Below the pieces are notes generated by a model. The model did not search any database. It was not told the DNA's origin and saw only the letters and a list, made by a program, of their open reading frames with translations. A DNA stretch of 26,585 nucleotides from Larix sibirica (taxonomy: Eukaryota > Streptophyta > Pinopsida > Pinales > Pinaceae). Shown piece by piece: positions 1-10,395 of the stretch (position 1 is the stretch's first letter; every line of letters starts with the position of its first letter). Position numbers and translations under genes: made by a program. The stretch covers positions 7,112-33,696 of the forward strand of contig NWUY0300030212.1 of the NCBI GenBank assembly GCA_004151065.3. The letters run 5' to 3'.

Positions 1-186
1 GTCATTTTTCTAACCATGACTCTTGTGTGCTGCTTGACGCTCCTCTTGTAATTAGCAAATACTTCCATCTGGTTGCTCGACTTGACAAATCATTTTGATG
101 TATTTTAACACTTGGTGCTTGATGTAAATTCCCTACTTGACACCTGTCTTGCTATATGGCAATTAACTGGAAACTGTGGACTCGTG

Positions 187-453
187 TCACTTGTATGATG
201 ATGACCGAACTCCAACAATTCTTTTTTTCAAAACCAAGCTAGGTTCTTTAACATTTGGTGCAATCACTTGGAACTTCTCTCCATTACTTGGACATTTGTA
301 TATTGGATTATCTTTGAACACCTCCACGCATTTGACCATCTCAGTAGGCATTTTAACATCAAATGACTTGTAACTTGGCCAAAATCCGGCTTTAAAAACT
401 GAGCACTTTCTGGATTTGGAGACCCTCACTACATACGTGCTACCAGAATCCAA
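187..453 (-). CDS. Unrecognised open frame of 88 codons
   Basis: This is an open frame with an ATG and a balanced, soluble-looking composition. It has Lys/Ser-rich ends and a middle part with spaced cysteines ([18 protein letters not shown]). I do not recognise a family. The frame is also open a few codons upstream of the ATG, so it could be the tail of a decayed exon or of a transposon protein. No promoter, splice partner or homologous copy is visible nearby. It may be chance, since an overlapping plus-strand frame is also open over part of it. Confidence 0.2.
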   Translation of the reverse strand: MDSGSTYVVRVSKSRKCSVFKAGFWPSYKSFDVKMPTEMVKCVEVFKDNPIYKCPSNGEKFQVIAPNVKEPSLVLKKRIVGVRSSSYK

Positions 454-480
454 AAATCTTGTATAACAAATCTGGTACCA

Positions 481-548
481 ACACCAGTGATGCTATCTTT
501 CAACATTACGGGCTACACCAGTGATGCTATCTTTCAACATTAAGGGCT
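481..548. repeat. Two-copy tandem repeat, 34-bp unit
   Basis: The unit beginning ACACCAGTGATGCTATC occurs at 481-514 and again at 515-548. I see one difference, C versus A, near the end of the unit. It lies in otherwise featureless DNA. Confidence 0.85.
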
Positions 549-3200
549 ACCAGAATTGCAGAGATGTGTGCTACGGGAACTGTAAAGGTTGAAGTCACCC
601 ATTGGTTGAGACATTTTTGGCTATTAGATCCTGATTAAAGATATGGAACCTATTATGATCTTCAATAATCTATTTTGGTCAATGATATCTAATTTGAATT
701 CCCATCTATAATTTCATGTTGCCAAATCATGAAATCATTATTTTTGTATTTCTAGGTATGAACTGGGAGATCCATGTATTTCATATATGTTCTTTGTAAT
801 CAGACATTATATAATACAGTCTTTTGATCGATGAGGGAGATGGGGAGGGACTCTGTAATGATATTTTGATTAATATACTCATGGCGTTCTCGGTTCATTT
901 GCGAGTATAGATTTCCTACAGTGCGCTCAGGTTAGAGGCCCCCCTGCTCTGAGCTGCACTAGCAGTGTTAGATTATAGATTTAATTTATGTATGTGTGGT
1001 TACTTCCATTACAATATGCTCAGGTTATATTTCAGATTTAATTGTTTTTCATACTTTATCTTGGATTATTATAAAACACATTTCTGAGTGTGATCATAAT
1101 TTGGTTTGGTACATAATTTCCAGCATTGTAGATCTACTTTGGAAACGATTAATGTTTACGTTTATCTTATTTTCTCTTCAGAACTTTACAAGGATCCTTA
1201 TCTGTTGGTGTGTTCCAGTAGCTGAATAACACAAACCTGAGTAGTCCATATCTGATTAATCTAACTGACACTGGACCTAGACCTGTGAATCTTCATCTAC
1301 CTGATTTATTTTCCATGCACAGTGTGATTAGAATAATTCTTTGATTGGCAATGCTCAAATATTGGTTGCTTTCTGAACATCCTGATAATTCTAACAGTTG
1401 GTGAAAGATCATTGTTGGTTCAATAGCTAATTGGTGGGCTATACTGGGTGAATCTACACTGTCTGATGTTTATTGCCTAGAGAATCATAGTATAGTTTAT
1501 TTGTTGTGTGCATCTTTTCCAAAGATCGGATGGTTACCTCGACATTGTCATAATATGAACAAGTTCCTAAGTCATGAACATTAAAACTGAAGGGTGTTCG
1601 TTGGTATACACGTAATGAATTCATTAAATGTGTCCGAGACTTACTTTGAGCGGTTTGTTGTGTGTAGTTAATTATGATTAGTTCTGCATATACTTTGCAC
1701 AATATCTCATCAGTTCAGTTTACTGACCTTGGATGATAATTTATTTAAGGTAGAGTTAAGCAATTATATTTTCCAACAAACATATTTTTTCCAACAAACA
1801 TATAAAGCACTTGCCTCAGCACTTGCTTCAGCACATGAAGCTTATTCATCTTGATTCCAACTCAAGATTCTTCTCCAAGTTTCCTAAGTCCAATTCAAAC
1901 CTTGTGAAAAACTACCTCAACACACAAGACTCAATTTTAACACACAAAATTGACCTCGAAAATGACTCATGATATTATAACTTTAACAAGAATTTGATCT
2001 GATCTCCTATCCTATCACTGGAGTTATGACTGGAGTTATGACTGACTAAGAAGAACCTCAATTTTAAAAAAAAATATTACTATTGTCCAATCTCCATGAA
2101 AGTGCATAAGTAGTTGTTTAAAGCGTTTCTCGTTTTGGTAAAAATATTGAAGCTAAAATATATTTATAAAATAATCAAAACGGGGGCTTGTGTGCTTTGG
2201 AATTTAAAAGGAGACCTTGAGTGGGTATTTGTTATTTTTGTCAAATTTCAATAGAAGATGAGGTATCAATAAGAACCGATATAGAGTATTTTTTGTCATT
2301 GTGCACAATGAGAACCCTTATTTTATTTTTAGAATATGAAATGCGGTTATAAGGAGAAACCTAGTTGAATGTTTGTATTAGTGTGAGATTAAATTGAGGA
2401 TTTACATTAATGATCATAAGTCTATGTGAAGACTTTAAGTACCACATCAACAAAAACTTTCATTTTTAGTTGTGGATGCATCCTAAGACCTTGATTTGGC
2501 TTGAAATTTGATTAGGTGGATTAAAGGCATTTTGTGTGGTTGAGTACCACTGGGATTGTCATGCTTTTCTTTGTCTTCATTACAACATTTGCTTCTGAGC
2601 ACAAGCACCTAAGGAACAACTAAATCCCCACAATTGAAGGAAAATAATTTAAAAGCAATCAAGGCACTCATTTAAGCATCATTAATCATTGAAGCAAGGG
2701 ACACATTAGTAATCAAAGGAGAATTCAAAGCATTGTCAAGTGTTCAAATTTGAATTCAATTTCAAGATCAACATCAAATTTTAAGTGTTATACTTGTAAA
2801 TAGTTCTTTTTGTAAATGTCAAATCAAGTTGAATTGAATTTGTAATTAGGTGGATTTTTGGTTAAATCTGACACTCTCCAATTTTCTAAGTTTAAATCGA
2901 AAATTTTGAGTCTTTCATTGCCAAAGGGCAAAGTTGCAAGAAGCCCATTCAATGTTTGAAATGGCTCGAAGTAAAAAAATATTAGTGTTATTGAACACTC
3001 TAATACTTACTGTTGAGTACAATACAATTACAAATCAACAAAGAAACACTTTAATTAGTTCTAACGTGTTTGCAAGTTTCGCAAGTTAAAGGTGAACTTC
3101 TTTAATCTTGGTCACAACTTCTTCATGATGAAAAATAGTTCAAGAATCAAAAGTATTTTGAGCTAGTTTTTGTTTAAAATAATCATTTATTTGAAGAAGA
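549..3200. other. Non-coding stretch, nothing recognised
   Basis: AT-rich DNA in which all six frames are broken and no protein motif is visible. It contains small direct repeats: TTCCAACAAACATAT twice between about 1770 and 1803, and a short doubled ACTGGAGTTATG near 2018-2043. It is probably decayed intergenic or transposon-derived sequence; the right end may lead into the element relic that starts near 3200. Confidence 0.5.
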
Positions 3201-3399
3201 TGAATCGCATGAAGAAGATGCCAAAGAACACAGTGGCAACAACTGCAACGAATGTGGATTTGAAGAACATATAAATGAAGGACAACATCAAGTACAACAA
3301 CTTTCATCTTCCAGATTACTCCAAACCAACTTTGTTTAATGTGAGTGCAAGATTCCTTAATAAAGATTTGAAAGCTCCATAAGCTAATGAAGACGTTAT

Positions 3400-3560
3400 T
3401 CAAGTAGATTATGACAAACACATGGAATAAATTCTTGAATGCCAACGTTGTCATAGAGTTGGCCATATGCAGAATTAGTGTTTTGATCTCCATCCTTGTC
3501 TTCATTATGGGAAGACAAATCACCACTTACATAAATGTTGAAAGAAGAAGGATAAAATGG
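3400..3560 (+). pseudogene. Gag-like tandem CCHC zinc-knuckle relic
   Basis: On the plus strand the frame starting near 3406 reads CQRCHRVGHMQN-stop-C and then CLHYGKTNHHLHKC. The first part is a CX2CX4HX4C zinc knuckle. The second has the same spacing with the second Cys changed to Tyr. Paired knuckles like these are typical of plant retroelement Gag-like proteins, which bind RNA. Several in-frame stops (TAA, TAG, TGA) show it is not functional. The frame continues in a Lys-rich tract and then degrades. The element class is unclear. The open frame on the opposite strand here is a shadow. Confidence 0.6.
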
Positions 3561-3751
3561 AAAAAACAATGCACTGTGGATAGATAAGTTCTTGACAATT
3601 GAAATAAAAAGTCAAGAAGTTGCAGAAACCTTACCATCTAGTTCAAACATGGATAAAGAAACATTTGAATGATGAAATTCAAACAACAGCCATATTTCAA
3701 TCAATTATTGCAGAAGATTATTTTGGGCATGATTATGGCCCATTCTAATAT

Positions 3752-3840
3752 GGTACTCCCTTGTACATTGGGGGGGAGTACAAAATTGAAAGAAGGAAGG
3801 TACTACCTTGTATCTTAAAGGGGGGAGTACAATGGAGAAA
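3752..3840. repeat. Imperfect two-copy repeat, about 47-bp unit, G-rich
   Basis: The units begin GGTACTCCCTTGTA at 3752 and GGTACTACCTTGTA at 3799. Each ends in a run of six or seven G followed by AGTAC. Within each unit GTACTCCC and GGGGAGTAC are inverted, so each copy could fold as a hairpin. It lies inside the decayed element that contains the zinc-knuckle relic. Confidence 0.6.
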
Positions 3841-4023
3841 CAAGATCAAATGAAAGGTTAGTGGTCAACCAAAAACCATGATCCATTGATGATATTAGCT
3901 AGTGGTTAACCAACACCACCAGATGCATGGCATCAAAATCAATTATTGAAAAAGAATCCAAAGCTCAAGCTTGGATCCCTAGCAAAATTCTCCTCACCTT
4001 GCACATGACAGGGGAGGATATCA

Positions 4024-4504
4024 TTGATGATAGTTAGGCTTCAAGATTCAAAATCCTATCAACTCAATCTGACAATTGGTCAACAACTAATCTACAAATC
4101 AAATCAGGGAAGTTCAACATGGCATATAAGCTCCTCTTCAAATCATCAAAACGTCATTTGGGAATTCCATCATGTAAATTGGTCTCCTCAACATAGTATT
4201 CAATTATTCATGGGATGTTCGACACCTAATTGTGTAAGAATTTGGAGAGCACTTACTGATCCTATTTGTTGACTGATAGCAGAGTGGTGATCCTATTTGT
4301 TCACAAAATTAGTAGAAAATGCTAACTTCTTCTAGCAAAATCAAGGAATGTTCAGACATGGCACCTATTCACTTCCAAAATTTCAGCTCTCATTCAAAAT
4401 TTCAAAATACGGATTGGCGGGTTTTCAAGCATATCTTCATCAAACCTCAATTCAGAAGTTTCAAATTGAAGATGGTACTAGTTCATGTTACTTTACTGAT
4501 ATAA
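4024..4504 (+). other. Degenerate open frames within retroelement relic
   Basis: Two short plus-strand open frames (4024-4272 and 4319-4504) follow the zinc-knuckle relic. Their translations are rich in Ser, Gln, His and Asn and match no domain I recognise. They lie between the Gag-like relic and a polypurine-like tract, so they are most simply decayed internal sequence of the same element. I do not call them genes. Confidence 0.25.
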
Positions 4505-4524
4505 TTATTTAGACTTGTGATTGC

Positions 4525-4794
4525 AGGGGGGAACATTAGACTGTAAGTCCCTATGCAATCACAAAATCCTAGATCACCTCTCATGTGAGTTGTTATTCTT
4601 ATCACATTATGAATTGTCATACCTATCCACTGATGACTTGTCAGTGAGATCTAGATCTAGAGGTGACTATGATCCATGTACTATATAATACCGTCATTGC
4701 TATGAAGATTAATGTTGAAGATGGCTCAAGCCTTTTCCGCCATTTTGTCTATCTTGTTTGTTTGCTCTATTGTTTAACACAAATACATTGCACA
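4525..4794 (+). mobile_element. Possible 3' LTR with preceding polypurine tract
   Basis: A purine run (GCAGGGGGGAA, about 4525-4535) is followed within a few bases by a block that can be read from TG (TGTAAGTCCC, 4541) to CA (ACATTGCACA, 4794). The block contains a TATA-like CTATATAAT near 4680. This arrangement, polypurine tract then LTR, fits the 3' end of an LTR element whose internal remains lie just upstream. No second LTR copy and no target-site duplication were found, so the exact ends are uncertain. Confidence 0.3.
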
Positions 4795-5011
4795 ATAGGT
4801 GCTTGAAACAGAAGATGCTCTGAAAGGAATGGCTGCTATCGTCTCTCACGGAAGAAGACAGTGGGAATGAAGTTTTTGCTCACAGTATGAATTGCAGGTT
4901 CGAGGCCCTATAGCGATGCAACTGGAGAATTGTAAGGTGCAAAGATCCGTGATGTTTTATGTTCCATGTTTGCAAATACTCTTTTTTCTATCAGTCAAAC
5001 TCCCAAACAGG

Positions 5012-5170
5012 ATTATGAAGTATAGTTTAAAGATGACAAATATCTTAAAGTGTTGATTCAAAATTACAGAGTTGTCGCACTTGTATTAGAATTATGAAGT
5101 ACGGATTAAATATGACAAAAGACTTATTAGAAGTGGTAATTCAAAATTATAAAGTTGTTGCAGTTGCATT
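5012..5170 (+). repeat. Diverged tandem duplication, 79-bp unit
   Basis: The unit starting ATTATGAAGTA at 5012 recurs at 5091. The two share most bases through TTCAAAATTA and GTTGTNGCA. The second copy is the start of the open frame at 5094-5654; the first copy is broken. This looks like an old local duplication of coding-type sequence. Confidence 0.7.
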
Positions 5171-5654
5171 AGAAGAAAGAGGAATGTACATATTTGAATC
5201 ACTAGAACGAAGCAACAGGCCCTCACAACCAGTAGCAACTGTTGAAGACAACAGCAATTTATTGTACGAGAGGCATAGCCATCTTAAATTTGGCAACACC
5301 TACCTAACGTACAGAGAGACATCAAAATTTGTCAAACGTTGTTTGGCGGGAAACCATGGCAGAAAAACAGCTTGGAGAGAAAATAAAGATTTTGGAGATG
5401 TCTCAATGAGGGTGAGTACACAATATACATCAAATGAAGTTTCCAGGTATTGTAAAGCTCATAGTACTTTGAAGATAGTGACAAAAACAAAAATCCCTCA
5501 ACATCTTGCACTGATGAGCCAAGTTGAAATACTCAATAGCCCACACCCTTTGCAGAAGCAAATGAAAAGCAATAGTCATTTAGTAGCTAACTCTTGTGAT
5601 AACATGGATAACATGGGTTCTATAATAGCATGGATAACAAGAACTTTGAATTGA
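5094..5654 (+). pseudogene. Probable decayed Ty1/copia gag-pre-integrase segment
   Basis: This 186-codon open frame is the longest clean one in the left part of the window. Residues of the type VATVEDNSNLLYERHSHLKF, followed by CLAGNHGR and AWRENKDF, resemble the region before the integrase of copia polyproteins. There an LWHERxGHLxFG-type motif is followed by a CxxGKxHR motif. The hallmark Trp and the first His of that motif are replaced, and no protease, integrase or reverse transcriptase follows. No intron or promoter is visible. I read it as a fragment of a dead element that happens to stay open, but an unrelated lineage-specific gene cannot be excluded. Confidence 0.35.
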
Positions 5655-7152
5655 ATAAATACCAGGTGTACAAAATAACTTTTTCTATCAGGTTTGAATA
5701 CTCTGTTTCCCACCCTATGAACCCGATTACAAATGAAGACACCATTTTTACAATTGTAGCTCTCCAAGAAATTTCATAACCAAGTTGTACAGCCACAATA
5801 ACGAAATATTGAATTCCAACAAGTTTTTCATCAAACTTTATATGTTAATTGTAAAGAAAAAGGTTTTATACACAAGGTCTGTCTCAAAGGACATTAAGCA
5901 TAAACATATAGAGCAAAATCACTTGGTTTTTAGATTCGAAGTCTTGTAGATAACTAACTAGGTGATATATGTTATCACAACATATCAAGAACAATTACAA
6001 AGTTAGGAGAAAATACTGATGACTGATGCTCATCCAGAACAGAAATTCGCTTTGATTTATGACAGCAGATTGTTGCTAGAGCCGGTCATTTCTTTAACAT
6101 GTACTATGAAGCATAAAATGGCATCTGCATCAACTCCAGGTTTTGAGACGTTTTACAGATTTGTCTTCCACCACATGAAGCATTAATTTGCATTATACCT
6201 CTACGAGCACTAAGATGCTAAATTCCAGCTGTTATGTTCATTCCCCTAAATCACATTCAACAGCAACCAAAATTTTGGTTTGGATGAGAACCAAAAACTG
6301 AAGAGAGCAAGAATACTACAGAACCAAAATGTGGCAATGGAATATACATACACAAGGATTGAGCAAACGGTGGGTTGATTTTGCACTATTATTTATTCCA
6401 AGTTTGGTAAAGTTCAAATCAGACCAATTCAAAATCTTCTAAATCACAAACCTGAGATGAGATAATTTTAAATGGAAGCTTACCATCCGATTTTGTTGTA
6501 TAAAGGTACCCTTCACCAAAAACTTGTTAAGTATTGTCTGTGGAGGTTTGAAAATATGCAGTTGGCTACAACTTGCGAGTGTGACCAAAATTATTTTGAA
6601 TCAAAGGGTTCACACATAAAAAAATTCTCTTGCTATATACAGTAATCTATGCTCTGCATCATTGATCAACTCCATGCCTTACTGTTTGTGAAGTTTTGCA
6701 GTGAGTAATTAACACATTCAAGTCCAGCCAAGAACAACCACCAGCATAATATAAACATGGCATTTTTTCCTCTGGAAATATATTCCCTGAGAAGTCCAGG
6801 CACCTTCTCTATTTAGAGGATGTTATCCATGGTAAAGTAACAATGGCACCTAATTGATTGAGCCAAATTTTAGAACTTAAACATGGAATGTAAACTTTTA
6901 ATCAAGAATTTCACAGGTAGTCACGATTGAATTTTGCTTCATTTGACACAAGAGTTAAATAAACTAGCATTCTTCTGTGTTTCTCAGTTAGTATTTATTC
7001 ATTTCTTGACACACTACTGATAATTACAACAATATAACATAATTGAGAACAATTCCAAGAATCCTAAAAGTAACTAGCCTGGATAAACATACCATTCGGG
7101 ACCGTATAATAGCAAACAAGTTAAAACTGAAAATTTAGTGCATCAGTTGAGA
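5655..7152. other. Non-coding stretch, nothing recognised
   Basis: About 1.5 kb of AT-rich sequence without a supported gene. All frames are short. It lies downstream (in the minus-strand sense) of BBX copy 1 and ends where homology to the second duplicated block begins. No motif, RNA gene or repeat array was seen. Confidence 0.5.
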
Positions 7153-7605
7153 TGCACACCACTTGCGCAGACGCCAAGCAGGCTTCATGTATGTATATGA
7201 TGACAACCCTTTAAAGAATTCCAACTTAAAACCAGATATCTAAAACTGCCTCTCAGGTCCTCAAATTTGAGGAGACAATTTTTTTAAAGACTACCATTAT
7301 TCCTTCATTCTCATATTGAAAACACTTGATGCAGTATTTACATTGTGAGATCAGACTTATCTATGAGCTTTCTAAATGTAAATGTGACTCCATGCTTATT
7401 AAGCACCTACTTGCTCATGATGGCTTCGAAGGTCCATACTGAATTTTTTATTGTCACAGTCTAAACTCTGACCACTTACAAATGGAGTCACATCACATAA
7501 AAACATTCATATTATTGCCTACAAAACTAACCAGGTGATCTCCTTTTGTCCAATTCAAAAAAGGGTCAATGCTGTTCGCTGCAATTATTACTGGTAGATG
7601 CCCTT

Positions 7606-8031
7606 TTAAGCTCCTATGTTGTCCATGGCGTCACCACTGCTTCCTCCACTAGGCAATGGAGCAGAGTCAGTTGCTTGCACAGGAGGTGTGAAAGGAACCA
7701 CTTGGTTATCATTCTCATCCGACTGCTGCTTTCTAGCTAAGTTTTTGGCGGAGAAGCACTTGTTACAGATAGAGAGTGTTGGGCATGGTCTCACTCCTGA
7801 GGCCTGCCATTCTGTTGGAGATTGACAGACGTGGCAGAGAAGCTTCCGAACATGGCGAGCCACCAGAAAATTAGCAGAGTGGACCTTGGCATCACAGGCC
7901 CAACAGAGATTGGCCTGGTCCGACTCGCAAAGCATTCTGGCTGGCAATTTGTTGCAGAGCTCGCATTCCTTCATTGGTTCCCTATAATGATGGTTCTCCA
8001 ATAGTTTCGTTGGTAGTACTTTTGAAAACAT
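7606..8031 (-). CDS. B-box zinc-finger protein, BBX28/BBX29-like, copy 1
   Basis: B-box proteins of this group are small nuclear regulators that act through protein contacts in light and developmental signalling. From the Met at 8031 the frame gives 141 residues. The first B-box has ligands C23, C26, C35, D38, C43, C46, H51 and H60. Key stretches are CESDQANLCWACDAKVH and ANFLVARH, as in Arabidopsis BBX28/29. A second, degenerate box has only C66, C69, C89 and C92. An ENDNQVVPF motif follows, matching the NQVVP of that group, then a Ser/Gly tail. The protein ends there, far shorter than BBX28 as I recall it (about 220 residues), unless another exon follows. The start is uncertain. The frame is open to an ATG at 8052, absent in copy 2. 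The family usually begins just before the first Cys, which favours the Met at 7974 (122 residues). No CCT domain is present. Confidence 0.82.
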   Translation of the reverse strand: MFSKVLPTKLLENHHYREPMKECELCNKLPARMLCESDQANLCWACDAKVHSANFLVARHVRKLLCHVCQSPTEWQASGVRPCPTLSICNKCFSAKNLARKQQSDENDNQVVPFTPPVQATDSAPLPSGGSSGDAMDNIGA

Positions 8032-8150
8032 CTTGGTGGGATTTACAGGCATTGGCTAAATTATATATAAATACATACTAACTTGCCTAGTTCACCCTGT
8101 ACTTTACATGGAGTTGTATCTATACACAAGATAACCTTGAATTCAGTTAT

Positions 8151-8160
8151 TTATTTATAG
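8151..8160 (-). promoter_or_regulatory. TATA box of BBX copy 1
   Basis: On the minus strand this reads CTATAAATAA, a textbook plant TATA box. It lies about 120 bp upstream of the ATG at 8031 and about 180 bp upstream of the one at 7974. It is identical in the second copy. A weaker TATA-like TATATATAA lies nearer, around 8060-8068, and would leave almost no leader for the longer start. Confidence 0.5.
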
Positions 8161-8356
8161 TAATTTCATGTTCCAATTACTAAACCAAAACCGTTTTATT
8201 CACTCTACAGAATGAAAATAAACATTAGAATTCTTCAATGAGAACGAAATTGGAATCATATAGCTACGAAAAAATATAAATGAGAAATCAGTGGTTTTAC
8301 AGGTTTCTGAATCTACCCATAACTTCATGAAAACCTAAAACCACTTGAATTTATCN

Positions 8357-8904
8357 TACAAGAATGAGGTTATATGTACACAGCTAAAACCCTCGTCGAA
8401 TCCTCACAATTTCTGATAGTTTTCTCACATAAAAAATGACTTAGAACCAAACTTCCACCAAATTTCTGTTTATTAAAGCTGCACAGAGCCACTGTATCAC
8501 CAGTCGAGCTCTCTCCCGATCAACCCCCCCAAAAAAACCCTGCCTCCCTTTTCTAGCTTCGAATTACAATCCTCAAACAAATCAACTAACTTCCTTCCCA
8601 CAAATGAAGGAATTTCTATTATTAGATAACTGAACTCCTAACTCTACTCAACAACTAGCCTACTTGGCTTGATCTCTTCGCAGGGAGTCTAAGCTTGCCA
8701 ATTATCCCTAATTTCTCTAAAAAATCGACAACAAAGCTAACTACTTCTAATTATCTGTCAATAATAAAATACTTAGGAAACAAATTCTTTTTTTTAAGAT
8801 CTTTAGGACAGTTTGTCCCCTTCTTAGCCACAACATGTGATCACACTATCACATTGCTGGCTATGTCTTGATGCTCCTGCATCATGGGAACTCTGGTTTT
8901 TTTG
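8357..8904. other. Non-coding stretch, nothing recognised
   Basis: AT-rich sequence with a run of C followed by a run of A near 8525-8538. No coding potential, RNA gene or repeat was identified. It begins directly at the ambiguous base that coincides with the end of the BBX duplication. Confidence 0.45.
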
Positions 8905-9915
8905 TCTCACCTGGTTGATCATTAACACAACCATCCCAGCCCTCTGGCTTTCAATCTCAAAATGAGGTATTTGCTTAATTATGGTTTTCAATCTCGAAAT
9001 GAAGTATTTGCTTAATTATCTTAATCGTGCTCTTCTTATGGCAGAAATGTTTGTTTCGTGTTCCGGTGTTATACGGTGTATGTAGTTGATATGTATTCTA
9101 TTTTTTTGTGTTTTCAACAGCATGGAAGTAATATCCCAACTAATGCATTGGATACCCTTATTGTCGAGGTTATACTCTGGTTTCATTGAAGCCCCAGGGT
9201 GGAACAATAACACAGGTATTCCAGCCCTCAGGTTCTAAATTTTGAAATGGGTTATTTGCTTAATTATCTCAATTGTGCTCTTTTTATGGAAAAATGTTAA
9301 TTTTGCTTTCTAGTGTTGTATGGTGTATGTAGTTGATGCATATTATATTTTTCTTGTTTTCCTAGCAGCTTGGAAGTGCACTTAACTGATGCATAGATAC
9401 CTTTGTTGTAGGGAATTCCTGTTGATTGTACTAATAGGGAAGCGACAATACCCTTCTTTTATTGAACCCTGGGGTGGAACATTAACACACTTATTCCATC
9501 CCTTTGGTTCTGAATTTAGAAAGGAGTTATTTTCTTAATTATCTCAGTCGTTCTATTTTTTTGGCAAAATTGTTCGTTTTGCTTTCTGGTATTGTATGGT
9601 GTATCTAGGTGATGAGCATTTTATTTTTCTTGTTTTGCTTGCAGCTTCTAAGTAATCACCCAACTAATGCATCAATACCCTTACTGTTGAGGGTATTCCT
9701 GATGATTTTACTCGTGGCATGCACTCTAGTTTCTTTGAGCCCGGGGTGGAACATTAACACAACTATTCCAACCCTTTGGTTCATAATTTTGAAATGAGGT
9801 ATTTTCTTAATTATCTCAATCCTTCTCTTTTTATGGCAAAAATATTCGTTTTGATTTATGGTGTTATATGGTGTATGTAGTTTATATATATTCTATTTTT
9901 AATTGTTTTGCTAGC
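8905..9915. repeat. Tandem array of about 250-275-bp units
   Basis: The anchor CTTAATTAT recurs at 8975, 9011, 9259, 9534 and 9806, giving spacings of 36, 248, 275 and 272 bp. Each long unit runs through similar landmarks in order: a GTTNTATGGTGTATGTAGTTGAT-type segment (interrupted here), TATTTTTNTTGTTTT, CCAACTAATGCAT, a run around CCNGGGGTGGAACA, then AACACANNTATTCCANCCCT. A partial unit precedes the first anchor and another ends the array near 9915. Two small open frames inside (9016-9213 minus, 9609-9797 plus) are not conserved between units and are not genes. The array is moderately diverged, so it is old. Confidence 0.85.
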
Positions 9916-10216
9916 TATAAAATTTGGGGGTGAAAATTGGCTAATGGGTTAAATGGGGAGACTCCGAATGTCTTCTTACAATTACTTATTCTAAGATAAA
10001 TTATTTCTTGGTTGGTGGCTACTGCCTTTGTATTTTATTTTGTGCCTTTGTAATTCAGCAAGGTATATGCAACAATAGCTCCTTAGATGTGTTCCATGGG
10101 TTGAAAGTTTATGGATGTTTTTATATCAATACTTTTCATCTTGTGAGAAAACTTGTGTTTTTTTTAATAAAGAGTATAAACATGTTTGCAATAACGAGAT
10201 ATGAACTGAAAGGAAA
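9916..10216. other. Spacer between two repeat arrays
   Basis: AT-rich sequence with one 80-codon frame (10008-10250, plus) that runs into the next repeat array. It shows no recognisable motif, and its Cys/Phe/Ile-rich translation looks like random AT-rich DNA. I do not regard it as a gene. Confidence 0.4.
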
Positions 10217-10395
10217 TATGATTTTAAAAAGTTATATAAACATGTTTTGATATGAATACTTTTCAATTTTAAAAAAATATGATTTAAAAAATTATATAAA
10301 CATGTTTTAATATGAATACTTTTTAATTTCAGAAAATATGATTTTAAAAAATTATATAAACCTAATTTTTATTTAAATACCTTTCAATTTCAGGA
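10217..10395. repeat. Three-copy tandem repeat, about 60-bp unit
   Basis: The units start with TATGATTT at 10217, 10278 and 10337 and share TTATATAAAC, then ATGAATACTTTT and CAATTT. The third unit is the most diverged. A related, still more diverged segment seems to precede the array near 10125-10195 (TCAATACTTTTCAT, TATAAACATG). Confidence 0.8.

Larger units (their letters stand above)
7153..8355. repeat. Segmental duplication, copy 1 (BBX locus)
   Basis: This 1.2-kb block is closely similar to 12240-13991 in the same orientation. It covers the BBX open frame, about 800 bp beyond its two ends, and the TATA box. The similarity starts near CCACTTGNGCAGACGCCAAG and ends at TTGAATTTATC, one base before the ambiguous N at 8356. 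Because flanking non-coding DNA is included, this is a DNA-level duplication and not retroposition. The two blocks differ by scattered substitutions, by small indels and by 543 bp present only in the second. Confidence 0.9.

Noticed and set aside
3140-3526. 128-codon minus-strand frame
   Set aside because: It is the shadow of the plus-strand zinc-knuckle relic, and its translation has no domain.
4897-4907. Perfect pol III B box, GGTTCGAGGCC
   Set aside because: No A box at the expected distance upstream and no tRNA fold around it, so it is not called a tRNA or SINE.
7616-8004. Plus-strand frames opposite BBX copy 1 (and 13374-13719 opposite copy 2)
   Set aside because: They mirror the conserved minus-strand BBX gene and are not equivalent between the copies.
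8060-8068. TATATATAA on the minus strand as the main BBX TATA box
   Set aside because: It would place the transcription start at or beyond the longer start codon; the CTATAAATAA at 8151-8160 is a better match, at a better distance, and is conserved in both copies.
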